Assembly: GCF_003610635.1 (NCBI RefSeq)
Contig: NZ_RAQJ01000006.1
Span: 62,001 to 126,000, forward strand
DNA from: Ichthyenterobacterium magnum
Lineage (GTDB): Bacteria; Bacteroidota; Bacteroidia; Flavobacteriales; Flavobacteriaceae
Direction: 5' to 3'
DNA: 64,000 nt
Part shown: in pieces, positions 39,585-49,224 of the stretch
Layout: each line of letters begins with the position of its first letter
Numbering within the stretch: position 1 is the stretch's first letter
The notes under the pieces: generated by a model
Told to the model about the DNA's origin: nothing
Databases searched by the model: none
The model's input: the letters and a program-made list of their open reading frames with translations, nothing else
Made by a program: the position numbers and the translations under genes

Positions 39585-40178
39585 TTGCAATACCCACCAA
39601 AACATCATCAAGATGATACTATTAGTCATATGATAGAAGTTATTAAAACATATCCTCTGGCTACAATTATATCTGTAAAAGACAATAATCCATTTATAAC
39701 TCATCTCCCTTTAATATATCATGAAAGTGGCAAACTTATTGGCCATATCGACAAATACAATCCGCAAGCTGAATTATTAAACAACAATAAAGAGATAACT
39801 GTTATATTTTCTGGTCCTCAATGTTATATTTCGCCAAGTGTTTATACTACTACCCAATTACCAACTTGGAACTACATAAAAGTGCACCTCAAAGGAAATG
39901 TAACTGCTATTACAAATGAAAACATTATAAAACACAGCTTGGTAGATATGACTCGCTTTTTAGAACAACCAGATAATAAATACCAACTCTCAATAGACAA
40001 CTCAAGAATGCATGGTTTAATTAACTACATTGTTGGCTTTGAAATTGAAATCACACATTGGGAAGGTAAATTTAAGCTCTCACAAGACAAAAAACCAAAT
40101 GATGTTGCAAATGCAAGAGCTGAATTATTAAGAGCAAATCAAGACTCTATTAAAGCGTTTTTAGATAAGGTATTTTAG
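39585..40178 (+). CDS. PaiB-type FMN-binding protein
   Basis: 197 residues with a TTG start. LQYPPKHHQDD aligns with the conserved start of PaiB proteins (MYxPxHF), and an in-frame stop lies 15 bases upstream, so the next ATG at 39631 would remove a conserved part. The split-barrel FMN fold shows in YPLATIISVKDNNPFITHLP, GPQCYISPSVYTT, PTWNYIKVHLKG and GFEIEITHWEGKFKLSQ. PaiB is described as a negative transcriptional regulator in Bacillus; here regulation is inference. The stop overlaps the Mpl-type gene by four bases. Confidence 0.87.
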   Translation: MQYPPKHHQDDTISHMIEVIKTYPLATIISVKDNNPFITHLPLIYHESGKLIGHIDKYNPQAELLNNNKEITVIFSGPQCYISPSVYTTTQLPTWNYIKVHLKGNVTAITNENIIKHSLVDMTRFLEQPDNKYQLSIDNSRMHGLINYIVGFEIEITHWEGKFKLSQDKKPNDVANARAELLRANQDSIKAFLDKVF

Positions 40179-41530
40179 TTAATCAACCCTTTTACCTCGT
40201 CAAAATCAAGACCTCCATAATTACCAGAACTCATTAGTAATAGAGCTTTATTCTCAAAAGTTTGAGAAAACAAAAAGTCTTTAAAATCTTTTGGGTTGGT
40301 ATAAATGATTAAATCATCTCGTTCAAAGGCAGTAGCAATTTGCTCGTGTGTAACTTCTTCTAGTTTTTTAATTTCTACAGCATGTGGTGAGTAAAACACA
40401 ACAGCAACATCTGCAGCATCTAAAGCACCTTTATACTCCTTTAAAAACTCAGCATTTAGGCTAGAATACGTATGCAACTCTAAACAAGCGACTAAAGTTC
40501 TATTTTTGTATTGCTCTTTTACGGCTTTGGTTGTTGCTTCAACCTTACTTGGTGAATGCGCAAAATCTTTATAAGCAACACTTGTTTTACTTTCGGCAAT
40601 CTTTTCTAAACGTTTACTTGCTCCTTTAAATGTTGCAATGGCTTCGAAAAAATCGTCTTCATCAATTCCCATATGTTGACAAATCCACTTTGCTCCTGCT
40701 AGATTATTTAAATTATGAGCACCAAAAACTTCAATTGGCAAAGGGCCTTCAGGAGTTTCTAATAAGGTTTGTCCGTTTTTAACTGTATATTCTGGAGTTT
40801 TATATGCAAGCTTTCTTATTGTATTTCCTGAAGCTTCTACTACGCGTTTTACTTCTAAATCTTCTTCGTTATAAGTAATGCTTCCACCATTAACAATAGA
40901 GTCTACAAAAATGCTAAACTGCTCTACATAATTTTCATAGGTAGGAAACACATTAATATGATCCCAAGCAATTCCACTTATTAATGCTATATTGGGTTGG
41001 TATAAATGAAACTTTGGTCGTCTATCTATTGGCGAACTTAAATACTCATCGCCTTCAAGAACTATAAAATCATTATCTTCTGTAAGCTTTACCATAACAT
41101 CAAAACCTTCTAATTGAGCGCCAACCATATAATCTACATCACGGTCATGATAATGCATTACATGCAATATCATAGACGTAATCGTTGTTTTACCATGACT
41201 TCCTCCTATTACAACACGCGTTTTGTGTTTAGATTGCTCATATAAAAACTCTGGATAACTATATATTTTTAAACCTAAGTCTTGTGCTTTTATAAGCTCT
41301 GGGTTATCAGCTTTTGCATGCATCCCTAAAACAATAGCATCTAAATTTGAAGTAATTTTTTCTGGGAACCAACCAAACGTTTCAGGCAATAAACCTTTAG
41401 CATCTAATCTAGATTTTGAAGGCTCAAAAATAGTGTCGTCACTACCTGTTACTTTATATCCTTTATTATGCAATGCTAAAGCTAGATTGTGCATTGCAGA
41501 TCCACCAATAGCTATAAAATGTACGTTCAT
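40175..41530 (-). CDS. mpl: UDP-N-acetylmuramate:tripeptide ligase (Mpl-type Mur ligase)
   Basis: 451 residues. Mur ligase fold in three domains: Rossmann-like start MNVHFIAIGGSAMHNLALAL, ATP-binding VVIGGSHGKTTITSM, central ALISGIAWDHINVFPTYENY, and the C-terminal domain with FAHSPSKVEATTKAV. In E. coli Mpl joins recycled murein tripeptide directly to UDP-MurNAc. It differs from MurC in the C-terminal domain and the GSDDTIFEPSKSRL segment. The recycling role is by family; ends face to face with the PaiB-type gene. Confidence 0.88.
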   Translation of the reverse strand: MNVHFIAIGGSAMHNLALALHNKGYKVTGSDDTIFEPSKSRLDAKGLLPETFGWFPEKITSNLDAIVLGMHAKADNPELIKAQDLGLKIYSYPEFLYEQSKHKTRVVIGGSHGKTTITSMILHVMHYHDRDVDYMVGAQLEGFDVMVKLTEDNDFIVLEGDEYLSSPIDRRPKFHLYQPNIALISGIAWDHINVFPTYENYVEQFSIFVDSIVNGGSITYNEEDLEVKRVVEASGNTIRKLAYKTPEYTVKNGQTLLETPEGPLPIEVFGAHNLNNLAGAKWICQHMGIDEDDFFEAIATFKGASKRLEKIAESKTSVAYKDFAHSPSKVEATTKAVKEQYKNRTLVACLELHTYSSLNAEFLKEYKGALDAADVAVVFYSPHAVEIKKLEEVTHEQIATAFERDDLIIYTNPKDFKDFLFSQTFENKALLLMSSGNYGGLDFDEVKGLIN

Positions 41531-41606
41531 AAACTTAGTTTAAAAATGTAAATATAAGCATTGAAGTTGTAAGAAATACTATTGAAATTAGAAGTTTGTA
41601 TAGCTT

Positions 41607-42560
41607 TTATAATTTCAAAATTTTATCTTTTTCTGATGCGAAAGTTTTGATTTTTGGCAACTCAGTTATTGCCAAATCAATATGCTTTAATGCTTCTGTT
41701 TTATTACCTCTATGTTTATAAATTTGAGCTAATCTATAATTAGCCCAAGCTTTTGGCACACCATCTGCTGCCGAATAATTTTTAAGATATATATGCAAGC
41801 ACTGTTCTCCTTTTTGAAGCTCAACATTATATTCTGCTGCCACCTTTCCTATTTGGTAATGTAACGCATTGCGTTTATGTTTTTGATGCGCATTTTCAAT
41901 ATTTGCTATAGCTTTTTCTGGTTGATTTTGAGTTTGGTAAAACGCAGTAAGTTTCTCAAAACAGGTTAACGAACCACCTTCTTCAATACCTAACTTATAA
42001 AACTTCTCTGCTAGTTTGGGTTCATCATCATACTCATAAATATAACCTTTGGCTAAATACCCATCTACCTTAGAGAGCTGCTCCAACTCATTAGCGTATT
42101 TAAAAGATTTCTTTTTGCTTCCTCCAATAATGCCTGGTAATTGCATATATAATTCCACTAAAGCCCAACGTGTATCGATATGATTTGAATCTAATTCGGC
42201 AGCTTTTAAAAATGCGTTTTTTACATCACCAATAATGCCTAAAGCTTTTATTTTACTAACAGACAAGGCTTTCATACCCAAAGCACCTCCATATTTATAA
42301 TGGTAATTCGCTGTATTTGGTTGTCTTTTCACTAGCAACTTATATTGCTCAATGGCTTTATCCCATTTTTTTTGATGCCCATATGTATCGCCCAATAATT
42401 CAATACCTTTTAAATTATCTGGATGTTCATCTACAAAATTTTGCATAAATAATTCAGCCTTTGCAAAATGTTTGTCAAAAATAAGTTGTTCTGCCTTTTT
42501 TAAATCTGATTGGCTAAAAACAACCATTGGAACCATTAAAAAGAAAACTAATACCTTCAT
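41607..42560 (-). CDS. Secreted tetratricopeptide repeat protein
   Basis: 317 residues with a signal peptide (MKVLVFFLMVPMVVFSQ). TPR-like helices cover most of the protein: LKKAEQLIFDKHFAKAELFM, WDKAIEQYKLLVKRQPNTAN, AFLKAAELDSNHIDTRWALV, KAIANIENAHQKHKRNALHY, NKTEALKHIDLAITELPKIK. It is probably periplasmic and serves in protein-protein contacts; no enzymatic motif is seen. It is divergent from the macroglobulin-like gene across a 316-base gap. Confidence 0.85.
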   Translation of the reverse strand: MKVLVFFLMVPMVVFSQSDLKKAEQLIFDKHFAKAELFMQNFVDEHPDNLKGIELLGDTYGHQKKWDKAIEQYKLLVKRQPNTANYHYKYGGALGMKALSVSKIKALGIIGDVKNAFLKAAELDSNHIDTRWALVELYMQLPGIIGGSKKKSFKYANELEQLSKVDGYLAKGYIYEYDDEPKLAEKFYKLGIEEGGSLTCFEKLTAFYQTQNQPEKAIANIENAHQKHKRNALHYQIGKVAAEYNVELQKGEQCLHIYLKNYSAADGVPKAWANYRLAQIYKHRGNKTEALKHIDLAITELPKIKTFASEKDKILKL

Positions 42561-42876
42561 TTATATTCTGTCGAAAGCGTAAAAATAAACTTTCATTAGC
42601 AAAACCACTGTTTTTTTTAAAGGTCACATATCAATTTTCATTTATTAGATAATTTCAAATTATTATTAAAAACAGACTTCCTTTTAACTATTTAATTGGC
42701 TAACTTCACTCATTGAAAAGTACCTATTACTCAATAGCTGTTTTTTTGGAACAGCTTTTGAAGTTATCATTGTGATAATTATATAATATGAAACATTCTT
42801 AACCAAGGCTTAATCACTCTATAAAATGGTTAAATGAATGTTCCATGTGACTATTGAAAACAATAAATAACAACAC
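42561..42876. other. Intergenic region between the TPR and macroglobulin genes
   Basis: 316 AT-rich bases without a credible gene. It holds a hairpin AGCTGTT/AACAGCT (42736-42756) with a T-rich loop and a TTTTG tail, an operator-like palindrome TTATCA-TTG-TGATAA (42764-42778), and the ATGTTCCATGTGAC element at 42838-42851. No good TTG/TAnnTTTG promoter is visible for either flanking gene. Control of one or both genes from here is likely but not shown. Confidence 0.5.
42838..42851 (+). promoter_or_regulatory. Element shared with the HAD nucleotidase gene
   Basis: ATGTTCCATGTGAC, 25 bases before the macroglobulin start, is identical to 14 bases before the HAD gene (37470-37483, other strand, same orientation relative to the gene). 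The A-rich sequences between element and start codon are also alike (both begin tatt and end cacATG). Confidence 0.4.
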
Positions 42877-45800
42877 ATGAAAAACATACTGTCTATACTA
42901 ATGATTATTCTTTTTGCAAACCTCTCACAAGCTCAAAACAGCAATTACACTAAATTGTGGAAATCTGTTGAACAACTTGAACAAGAAGGTTTACCTAAAT
43001 CTGCTTTAAAAATTGTAGAGCAAATTAGTCTGCAAGCAAAAAAAGACAGCAATACACCTCAACATATTAAGAGTTTACTTTATAAAAGCAAATATGCTTT
43101 AACACTAGAAAAAGATGCGCAGTTAAAAATCATCAACGATTTTAAATCTGAAATCTCACAAAGCGAAGCTCCTACAAAAAACATATTAGAAAACCTACTA
43201 GCCAACTTGTACTGGCAATATTTTAATCAAAATAGATACAAATTTTATAATCGTACAAAAACTGAAAATAAAATAGATACTGAAGATTTTAGAACTTGGG
43301 ATTTACAAACATTGTTTGATGAAATTAATATTCATTTTCAAAACTCATTAAATAACGGTTTAATTCTTAAACAAACATCATTAAACGATTATAAAGCTAT
43401 TATTAGTGAACAAAAAGACTCAAAACTTTATAGACCTACTTTGTTCGACTTATTAAGTTACAATGCTTTAGATTTTTATAAAACAGACGAAAATAGCATT
43501 ACAAAACCTGCTTATAAATTTGAAATTGATGACCCTAAGTTTTTAAGTGATTATAATACATTTTCAAATTTAAGCATTGAATCTAAAGACAGTACATCGT
43601 TACAATTACGGGCTTTAAAAATTTATCAAAATTTAATTAAGTTTCATTTAAAGGATAAAACTAAAAAAGCCTTAGTAGATGCTGACATTAAACGTTTAAA
43701 ATTTGTTTTGCAACATGCTACATTTAGCGACAAGGAATCGCTTTTATTACAAACATTAAAAAATGAAAGTGACCTCTTTAACGGAAATTCACTATCTACT
43801 CTATATGATTTTGAAATTGCTAATATTTACTATCAACAAGGTTCTGCTTATAATCCAAAAACTAAAACTGATGTCCGTTGGAAAATAAAAGATGCTTTAG
43901 AGCTTTGTGAAACAGTAATAAAACAATTCCCAAAAAGTAAAGGCGCAGAAAAATGTGCTGCTTTAAAGTCTCAAATCTTACAATATAGCGTCAATATTGT
44001 TTCAGAAAACATAATTCCAATTCAAGATTATAGTCGGCTATTAATTAATTATAAAAATATTGACGAGTTAAACTTTAAACTCTTTAAGGTTAATACAAAT
44101 GAGATTAACAAGTTTAATAAGGCTTATAGGTCTGACCAAAAACTAGACTTTTTTAAAAATAAAAGACCTGTTGATCAATGGAGTTCGACACTTAAAAACG
44201 AAAGTGATTACCAAAGGCATAGTACAGAGATTATAGTACCAAAACTAAACAATGGTAGTTATATTATTTTGGCGCAGGTCAATACAGACCATAATATTTT
44301 TGCAACGCAAATTATACAAGTCACTAATCTGGCCATTGTAGAAAAAACTACAGACGACAAACTTGCATATCAGGTTATTGATAGAAATAACGGAAAACCT
44401 GTTTTTGGTGCTTCGGTAACCATAAAGTTTCAAAATAAGTATAACGGAAGTTTCATTTCTAAAAACCTAACATCAAACAAACAAGGTGAAGTTGGTTTAG
44501 CAAAAACCGAAAAAAGATACATTAACCTAACAATTAATGTTTCGTATGAAGGAGACAAGGCTTACTTCGGAAAATACCACGTCAACAATTATGGCAGACA
44601 TGATTTAGATGAAGACAAAGAAACACATCAAAACTTTCTTTTTACAGACAGAAGCATTTACAGACCAGGACAAACGGTTTACTTTAAAGGCATAGCAATG
44701 ACTACTAAAGATGATAAATCTGAAGTGTTTGCTAATAAAGGCACAAAGGTTAGACTATTTAATGCAAATGGAGAAACTATAAACGAAATCTTATTAAAAA
44801 CGAATGAATTTGGCTCAGTAGCAGGAGAATTTATACTACCAAATGATGGTTTAAATGGTCAGTATTATATTGATTTTTTTGCAGGCAGATATTCGTATGC
44901 ATATTTTTCTGTTGAAGAATATAAACGTCCAAAATTTGAAACCAAATTTGATCCAATAACTGAAACCTTTAAAATTAACGACTCTATAACCGTTAAAGGA
45001 CAAGCATTAGCATACGCAGGAAGTAATATTACAGATGCCAAAGTTGTATATCGTGTAAAACGAAACGTACAATATCCTCAATGGTATTATTGGTACAGAC
45101 CTTGGTTTAATAGCGAGCCTCAAGAAATCACACATGGCGAAAGCATTACCAATGAAAAAGGTGAATTTGAAATTACTTTTAAAGCCATTCCTGATGAAAG
45201 TGTTGACAAAAGCAGCTTGCCTGTTTTCAATTATGAAATTACAGCAGATGTTACCGATTTAAATGGTGAAACTAGAAGCGCAACAACCATTGTTAATGTT
45301 GGTTATCATGCACTAATAGCAACTGTAACTATAAACAGTAAACTTGATAAGGCTAAAAAAGATAACCTATTAAAAATTGATACTAAAAACTTAAATGGTG
45401 AATTTGTTCCTGCAAAAGGAACACTTAAAATTTACAAATTAGAAGCGCCAACAAAGGTGTTTCGCCCAAGACCTTGGAACGCTCCAGACTACCAAGTAAT
45501 TACAAAGGATGAATTCAATTCTAAGTTTCCTCATGACAGCTACTCAGATGCATCTGATAGTAATTCATGGGAAAAAGGAGAACTTGTTCTTTACGAAACT
45601 TTTGATACAGAAATTTCAAAAGAAGTAAAACTAGGCAACATTAAAAAATGGAATTCTGGTCAATATGTTATTCTTTTAGAGAGCAAAGACAAATTTGGTC
45701 AAACCGTTAAAGATGAAGCAAAAACCACATTATATAGTGATAATGATAAAACAATTGCAGATAATCAATTATTTAGCGTTACCACAGATAAAGATTCGTA

Positions 45801-48800
45801 TGCTGCTAACCAAAATGTTTTGGTTACAGTAGCTTCTGCTGCCAAAGATGTAACTGTGACTTTAGATATTGAGAAAGACCACAAGATAATTAAAACTTAT
45901 ATCATTCCGTTAAGTAATAACAAAAAGACAATTGCTATTCCTGTGACTAAAGAAGATATTGGTGGCTTTGCAGTACATTATAGTTTTGCTACTTTTAATA
46001 GCTTTCAAAGTTCATCAATACCAGTTGTTGTGCCTTATCCAAAATCTGATTTAGAGATAGAAACTTTAACCTTTAGAGATAAGTTACAACCAGGGCAAGA
46101 TGAGACTTGGAACTTTAAAATTAAAGGCCCAAAAGGTGATAAAGTAAGTGCAGAGTTATTGGCAAGTATGTATGATGCTTCTTTAGACCAATTTAAACTA
46201 CATGCTTGGACTTTTAATCCAATACAGCAACCAAACTATTACTCGTATAACCATAGAAATGCAGCACATAGTTTTGGCACAAAAAGCTTTAGAGTTTTTA
46301 ACTTAAAAAACATATATAAAAATTATGAGCAACAAGCTTATGACCACATTAACTGGTTTGGTTTTTATTTTGGAAATGGAAATAGATACCTAATGAGAAG
46401 TAAAGCTGCTAGTGTTGTTCAAATAGTGGAAGAATCTGAAGCTTTAAATGATGAAGTTGTTGAGGCTCTTCAAGGGCAAGTAGCAGGCTTAAATATAACT
46501 ACAGGTTCAGGCCAACCAGAAGCAGATTCTACTATAATTTTAAGAGGAACTGGGGCAATTAATGGTAATATTGAGCCTTTGTTTGTTATTGATGGTGTTT
46601 TGGTTGACCAAACCACCTTTAAAAATATAAACCCAGATGATATTGTTGAATATAAAATCTTAAAAAATAGTGAAGCTACTACTCTTTATGGTAAAAAAGG
46701 AAAGAATGGAGTTATTATTATAACGACAAAGAATAATCAAAATAAACTATCACAAATTAAGCTAAGAAAAAACCTTCAAGAAACATCATTTTTCTTTCCG
46801 CAATTACAAACAGATGCAGAAGGCAATGTAAGCTTTAGTTTTACAACACCTGAAGCATTAACCAGATGGAAGCTACAACTTTTAGCGCATACAAAAACTT
46901 TAGAAAGTGCTGTTACGAGTTTAGAAACTGTTACGCAAAAAGAATTAATGGTTATCCCAAATGCACCTCGTTTTTTACGTCAAGGTGATATCATTAGCCT
47001 TAGTACGAAAATTGCAAACTTAACAGATACAGCATTATCTGGAGAAGCAAAATTAATACTTACAGATGCTGTTTCTGGTGAAGACATTACTCAAAAATTA
47101 GAAGTGCTACCAACAACTGAGCACGCAAAATTTACAGTTAATGCCAAAGGCAATACACAAGTATCATGGACATTAAAAATTCCAGATAATGTAAATGCTG
47201 TTCAATACAAAGTTATTGCAAAAGCAGGAGATTTTAGTGATGGTGAGCAAAACGCAATGCCAGTACTTACCAACAGAATGTTGGTTACCGAGACGCTTCC
47301 TATGTGGATTAAAAGTAATGAAATAAGAACATTTACGTTAGACAAATTGGCTTCGACAGGCTCAGCCAACGCTTCAAAAACCTTAAAACATCATAAGTTA
47401 ACACTTGAGATGACCTCTAATCCCGCTTGGTATGCTGTACAGGCTTTACCATACTTAATGGAGTATCCTTATGATTGTAATGAACAAACTTTTTCTCGTT
47501 ATTATGCCAATGCATTAGCTAGTCATATTACAAATAGTAATCCAAGAATTCAAGAGGTGTTTAATCAATGGAAATCTCAAGATACTTCGACAGGCTCAGC
47601 AACAGCACTTATTTCTAACTTAGAAAAAAATGAAGAATTAAAATCAATCTTAATTCAAGAAACACCTTGGTTACGTGATGCTCAAAGTGAAACAGAGCAG
47701 AAAAAACGAATTGCTTTATTATTTGATTTAAACAAAATGAATAACGAATTGAAATCTGCGAAACAAAAACTCAAAAGCAATCAGATGGCTAATGGTGCTT
47801 GGGCTTGGTTTAAAGGTGGTCGAGAAAACCGTTACATCACACAACACATTATTACAGGTTTTGGACATCTTAAACAACTTAATGTTTCTTCAAACGAAAC
47901 AGAATCGCTAATGATACATAAAGCAATCTATTATCTAGACGCTCAATTTGTACAAGAGTATAAAAACATTAAAAAATATAATAAAGATGCAGATTTAAAT
48001 AAAGACCATTTAAGCTACACACAATTGCATTATTTATATATGAGAAGCTTCTTTCCAGAACTTAAAAAATCTAAAGAAGTAGAACTAATTACAAAGTATT
48101 ATCACACTCAAATTCAGAAGTATTGGTTAAGTCGTTCGCTATATGCAAAAGGGTTAATGGCATTGGTGACTAATAGAATAGATGATAATAAAACAGCTTC
48201 AAAAATTTTAAACTCTTTACGAGAAAACAGTATCACTAATGAAGAATTAGGTATGTATTGGAAATCTAATTCCGCATCATGGTATTGGTATCAAGCACCT
48301 ATTGAAACCCAAGCATTACTTATAGAAGCATTTGCTGAAATTGAAAATGATACAGAAACGATTGATAATTTAAAGATTTGGTTACTAAAGAACAAGCAAA
48401 CCAATCGTTGGAAAACGACCAAGGCTACTACTGAAGCTGTGTATGCATTATTACTTCAAGGAAGTGATTGGTTAAGTGTTACAGAAATGGTTGATGTTGT
48501 TTTAGGAGGAAAAACTATTTCTCCAAATACATTAGAACATGTAAAAGCTGAAGCAGGAACTGGTTATTACAAAACCTCTTGGAATGCTCAAGAAATACAA
48601 CCTGAAATGGCTGAAGTAACACTTACTAAAAAAGGAAAAGGCATCGCTTGGGGAAGTTTATATTGGCAATATTTTGAAGATTTAGATAAAATAACTTCGG
48701 CAGAAACACCTTTACAGTTAAAGAAGAAACTATTCTTAAAAACCAATACAGGTACTGGTGAAGAGCTTTCTGAAATCACATCTGAAACTCATTTAAAAAT

Positions 48801-49128
48801 TGGTGATTTAGTTAGAGTACGCATAGAATTACAAAGTGACAGAAATATGGAGTTTATACATATGAAAGATATGCGAGCTGCAGGACTAGAACCTATTAAT
48901 GTAATTTCTAAATACAAATGGCAAGATGGTTTGGGCTATTATGAAAGTACCAAAGATGCATCAACAAATTTCTTTTTCGATAATTTACCAAAAGGTGTTT
49001 ATGTGTTTGAATATGACTTAAGAGTGAATAATGCTGGAGATATGAGCAATGGCATAACTACCATTCAAAGCATGTATGCGCCAGAATTTAGTAGTCATAG
49101 CGAAGGTGTAAGAATTAATGTAGACTAA
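42877..49128 (+). CDS. Alpha-2-macroglobulin-like protein with internal TonB-receptor plug domain
   Basis: 2083 residues with a signal peptide (MKNILSILMIILFANLSQAQ). After an N-terminal region of about 550 residues specific to Bacteroidota forms, an MG2-type domain lies at about 590-690 (RSIYRPGQTVYFKGIAMTTK). At about 1190-1290 is a SusC-type plug segment: EALQGQVAGLNITTGSGQPE, TIILRGTGAINGN, PLFVIDGVLVDQ, TTLYGKKGKNGVIIITTK. The A2M domain follows (FFFPQLQTDAEGNVSFSFTT, about 1305) and the thioester motif CNEQ has Cys1534 and Gln1537 in EYPYDCNEQTFSRYYANAL. Bacterial macroglobulins trap proteases in the envelope; what the plug adds is unknown. No lipobox is seen. No partner PbpC-type gene is adjacent. 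Confidence 0.9.
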   Translation: MKNILSILMIILFANLSQAQNSNYTKLWKSVEQLEQEGLPKSALKIVEQISLQAKKDSNTPQHIKSLLYKSKYALTLEKDAQLKIINDFKSEISQSEAPTKNILENLLANLYWQYFNQNRYKFYNRTKTENKIDTEDFRTWDLQTLFDEINIHFQNSLNNGLILKQTSLNDYKAIISEQKDSKLYRPTLFDLLSYNALDFYKTDENSITKPAYKFEIDDPKFLSDYNTFSNLSIESKDSTSLQLRALKIYQNLIKFHLKDKTKKALVDADIKRLKFVLQHATFSDKESLLLQTLKNESDLFNGNSLSTLYDFEIANIYYQQGSAYNPKTKTDVRWKIKDALELCETVIKQFPKSKGAEKCAALKSQILQYSVNIVSENIIPIQDYSRLLINYKNIDELNFKLFKVNTNEINKFNKAYRSDQKLDFFKNKRPVDQWSSTLKNESDYQRHSTEIIVPKLNNGSYIILAQVNTDHNIFATQIIQVTNLAIVEKTTDDKLAYQVIDRNNGKPVFGASVTIKFQNKYNGSFISKNLTSNKQGEVGLAKTEKRYINLTINVSYEGDKAYFGKYHVNNYGRHDLDEDKETHQNFLFTDRSIYRPGQTVYFKGIAMTTKDDKSEVFANKGTKVRLFNANGETINEILLKTNEFGSVAGEFILPNDGLNGQYYIDFFAGRYSYAYFSVEEYKRPKFETKFDPITETFKINDSITVKGQALAYAGSNITDAKVVYRVKRNVQYPQWYYWYRPWFNSEPQEITHGESITNEKGEFEITFKAIPDESVDKSSLPVFNYEITADVTDLNGETRSATTIVNVGYHALIATVTINSKLDKAKKDNLLKIDTKNLNGEFVPAKGTLKIYKLEAPTKVFRPRPWNAPDYQVITKDEFNSKFPHDSYSDASDSNSWEKGELVLYETFDTEISKEVKLGNIKKWNSGQYVILLESKDKFGQTVKDEAKTTLYSDNDKTIADNQLFSVTTDKDSYAANQNVLVTVASAAKDVTVTLDIEKDHKIIKTYIIPLSNNKKTIAIPVTKEDIGGFAVHYSFATFNSFQSSSIPVVVPYPKSDLEIETLTFRDKLQPGQDETWNFKIKGPKGDKVSAELLASMYDASLDQFKLHAWTFNPIQQPNYYSYNHRNAAHSFGTKSFRVFNLKNIYKNYEQQAYDHINWFGFYFGNGNRYLMRSKAASVVQIVEESEALNDEVVEALQGQVAGLNITTGSGQPEADSTIILRGTGAINGNIEPLFVIDGVLVDQTTFKNINPDDIVEYKILKNSEATTLYGKKGKNGVIIITTKNNQNKLSQIKLRKNLQETSFFFPQLQTDAEGNVSFSFTTPEALTRWKLQLLAHTKTLESAVTSLETVTQKELMVIPNAPRFLRQGDIISLSTKIANLTDTALSGEAKLILTDAVSGEDITQKLEVLPTTEHAKFTVNAKGNTQVSWTLKIPDNVNAVQYKVIAKAGDFSDGEQNAMPVLTNRMLVTETLPMWIKSNEIRTFTLDKLASTGSANASKTLKHHKLTLEMTSNPAWYAVQALPYLMEYPYDCNEQTFSRYYANALASHITNSNPRIQEVFNQWKSQDTSTGSATALISNLEKNEELKSILIQETPWLRDAQSETEQKKRIALLFDLNKMNNELKSAKQKLKSNQMANGAWAWFKGGRENRYITQHIITGFGHLKQLNVSSNETESLMIHKAIYYLDAQFVQEYKNIKKYNKDADLNKDHLSYTQLHYLYMRSFFPELKKSKEVELITKYYHTQIQKYWLSRSLYAKGLMALVTNRIDDNKTASKILNSLRENSITNEELGMYWKSNSASWYWYQAPIETQALLIEAFAEIENDTETIDNLKIWLLKNKQTNRWKTTKATTEAVYALLLQGSDWLSVTEMVDVVLGGKTISPNTLEHVKAEAGTGYYKTSWNAQEIQPEMAEVTLTKKGKGIAWGSLYWQYFEDLDKITSAETPLQLKKKLFLKTNTGTGEELSEITSETHLKIGDLVRVRIELQSDRNMEFIHMKDMRAAGLEPINVISKYKWQDGLGYYESTKDASTNFFFDNLPKGVYVFEYDLRVNNAGDMSNGITTIQSMYAPEFSSHSEGVRINVD
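47351..47600 (+). repeat. Two in-frame copies of a 16-base REP-like unit
   Basis: CTTCGACAGGCTCAGC occurs at 47351-47366 and 47585-47600, 234 bases apart, in the same frame; both encode STGSA within the macroglobulin-like protein, near the thioester motif. The unit resembles short dispersed repeats known from many bacterial genomes and is less A+T-rich than its surroundings. Confidence 0.6.
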
Positions 49129-49224
49129 ATAATTGTTAGTAAGTCGTTTATAATCAATTTAAAACTTTAAAATTGAAGTATACTAATTTCTTAATTTAGG
49201 ATTCTAACTAATACATATAACATT

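Noticed and set aside
47351-47600. The two 16-base repeats as ends of an insertion sequence
   Set aside because: They are direct repeats in frame within one intact gene, with no transposase between them.
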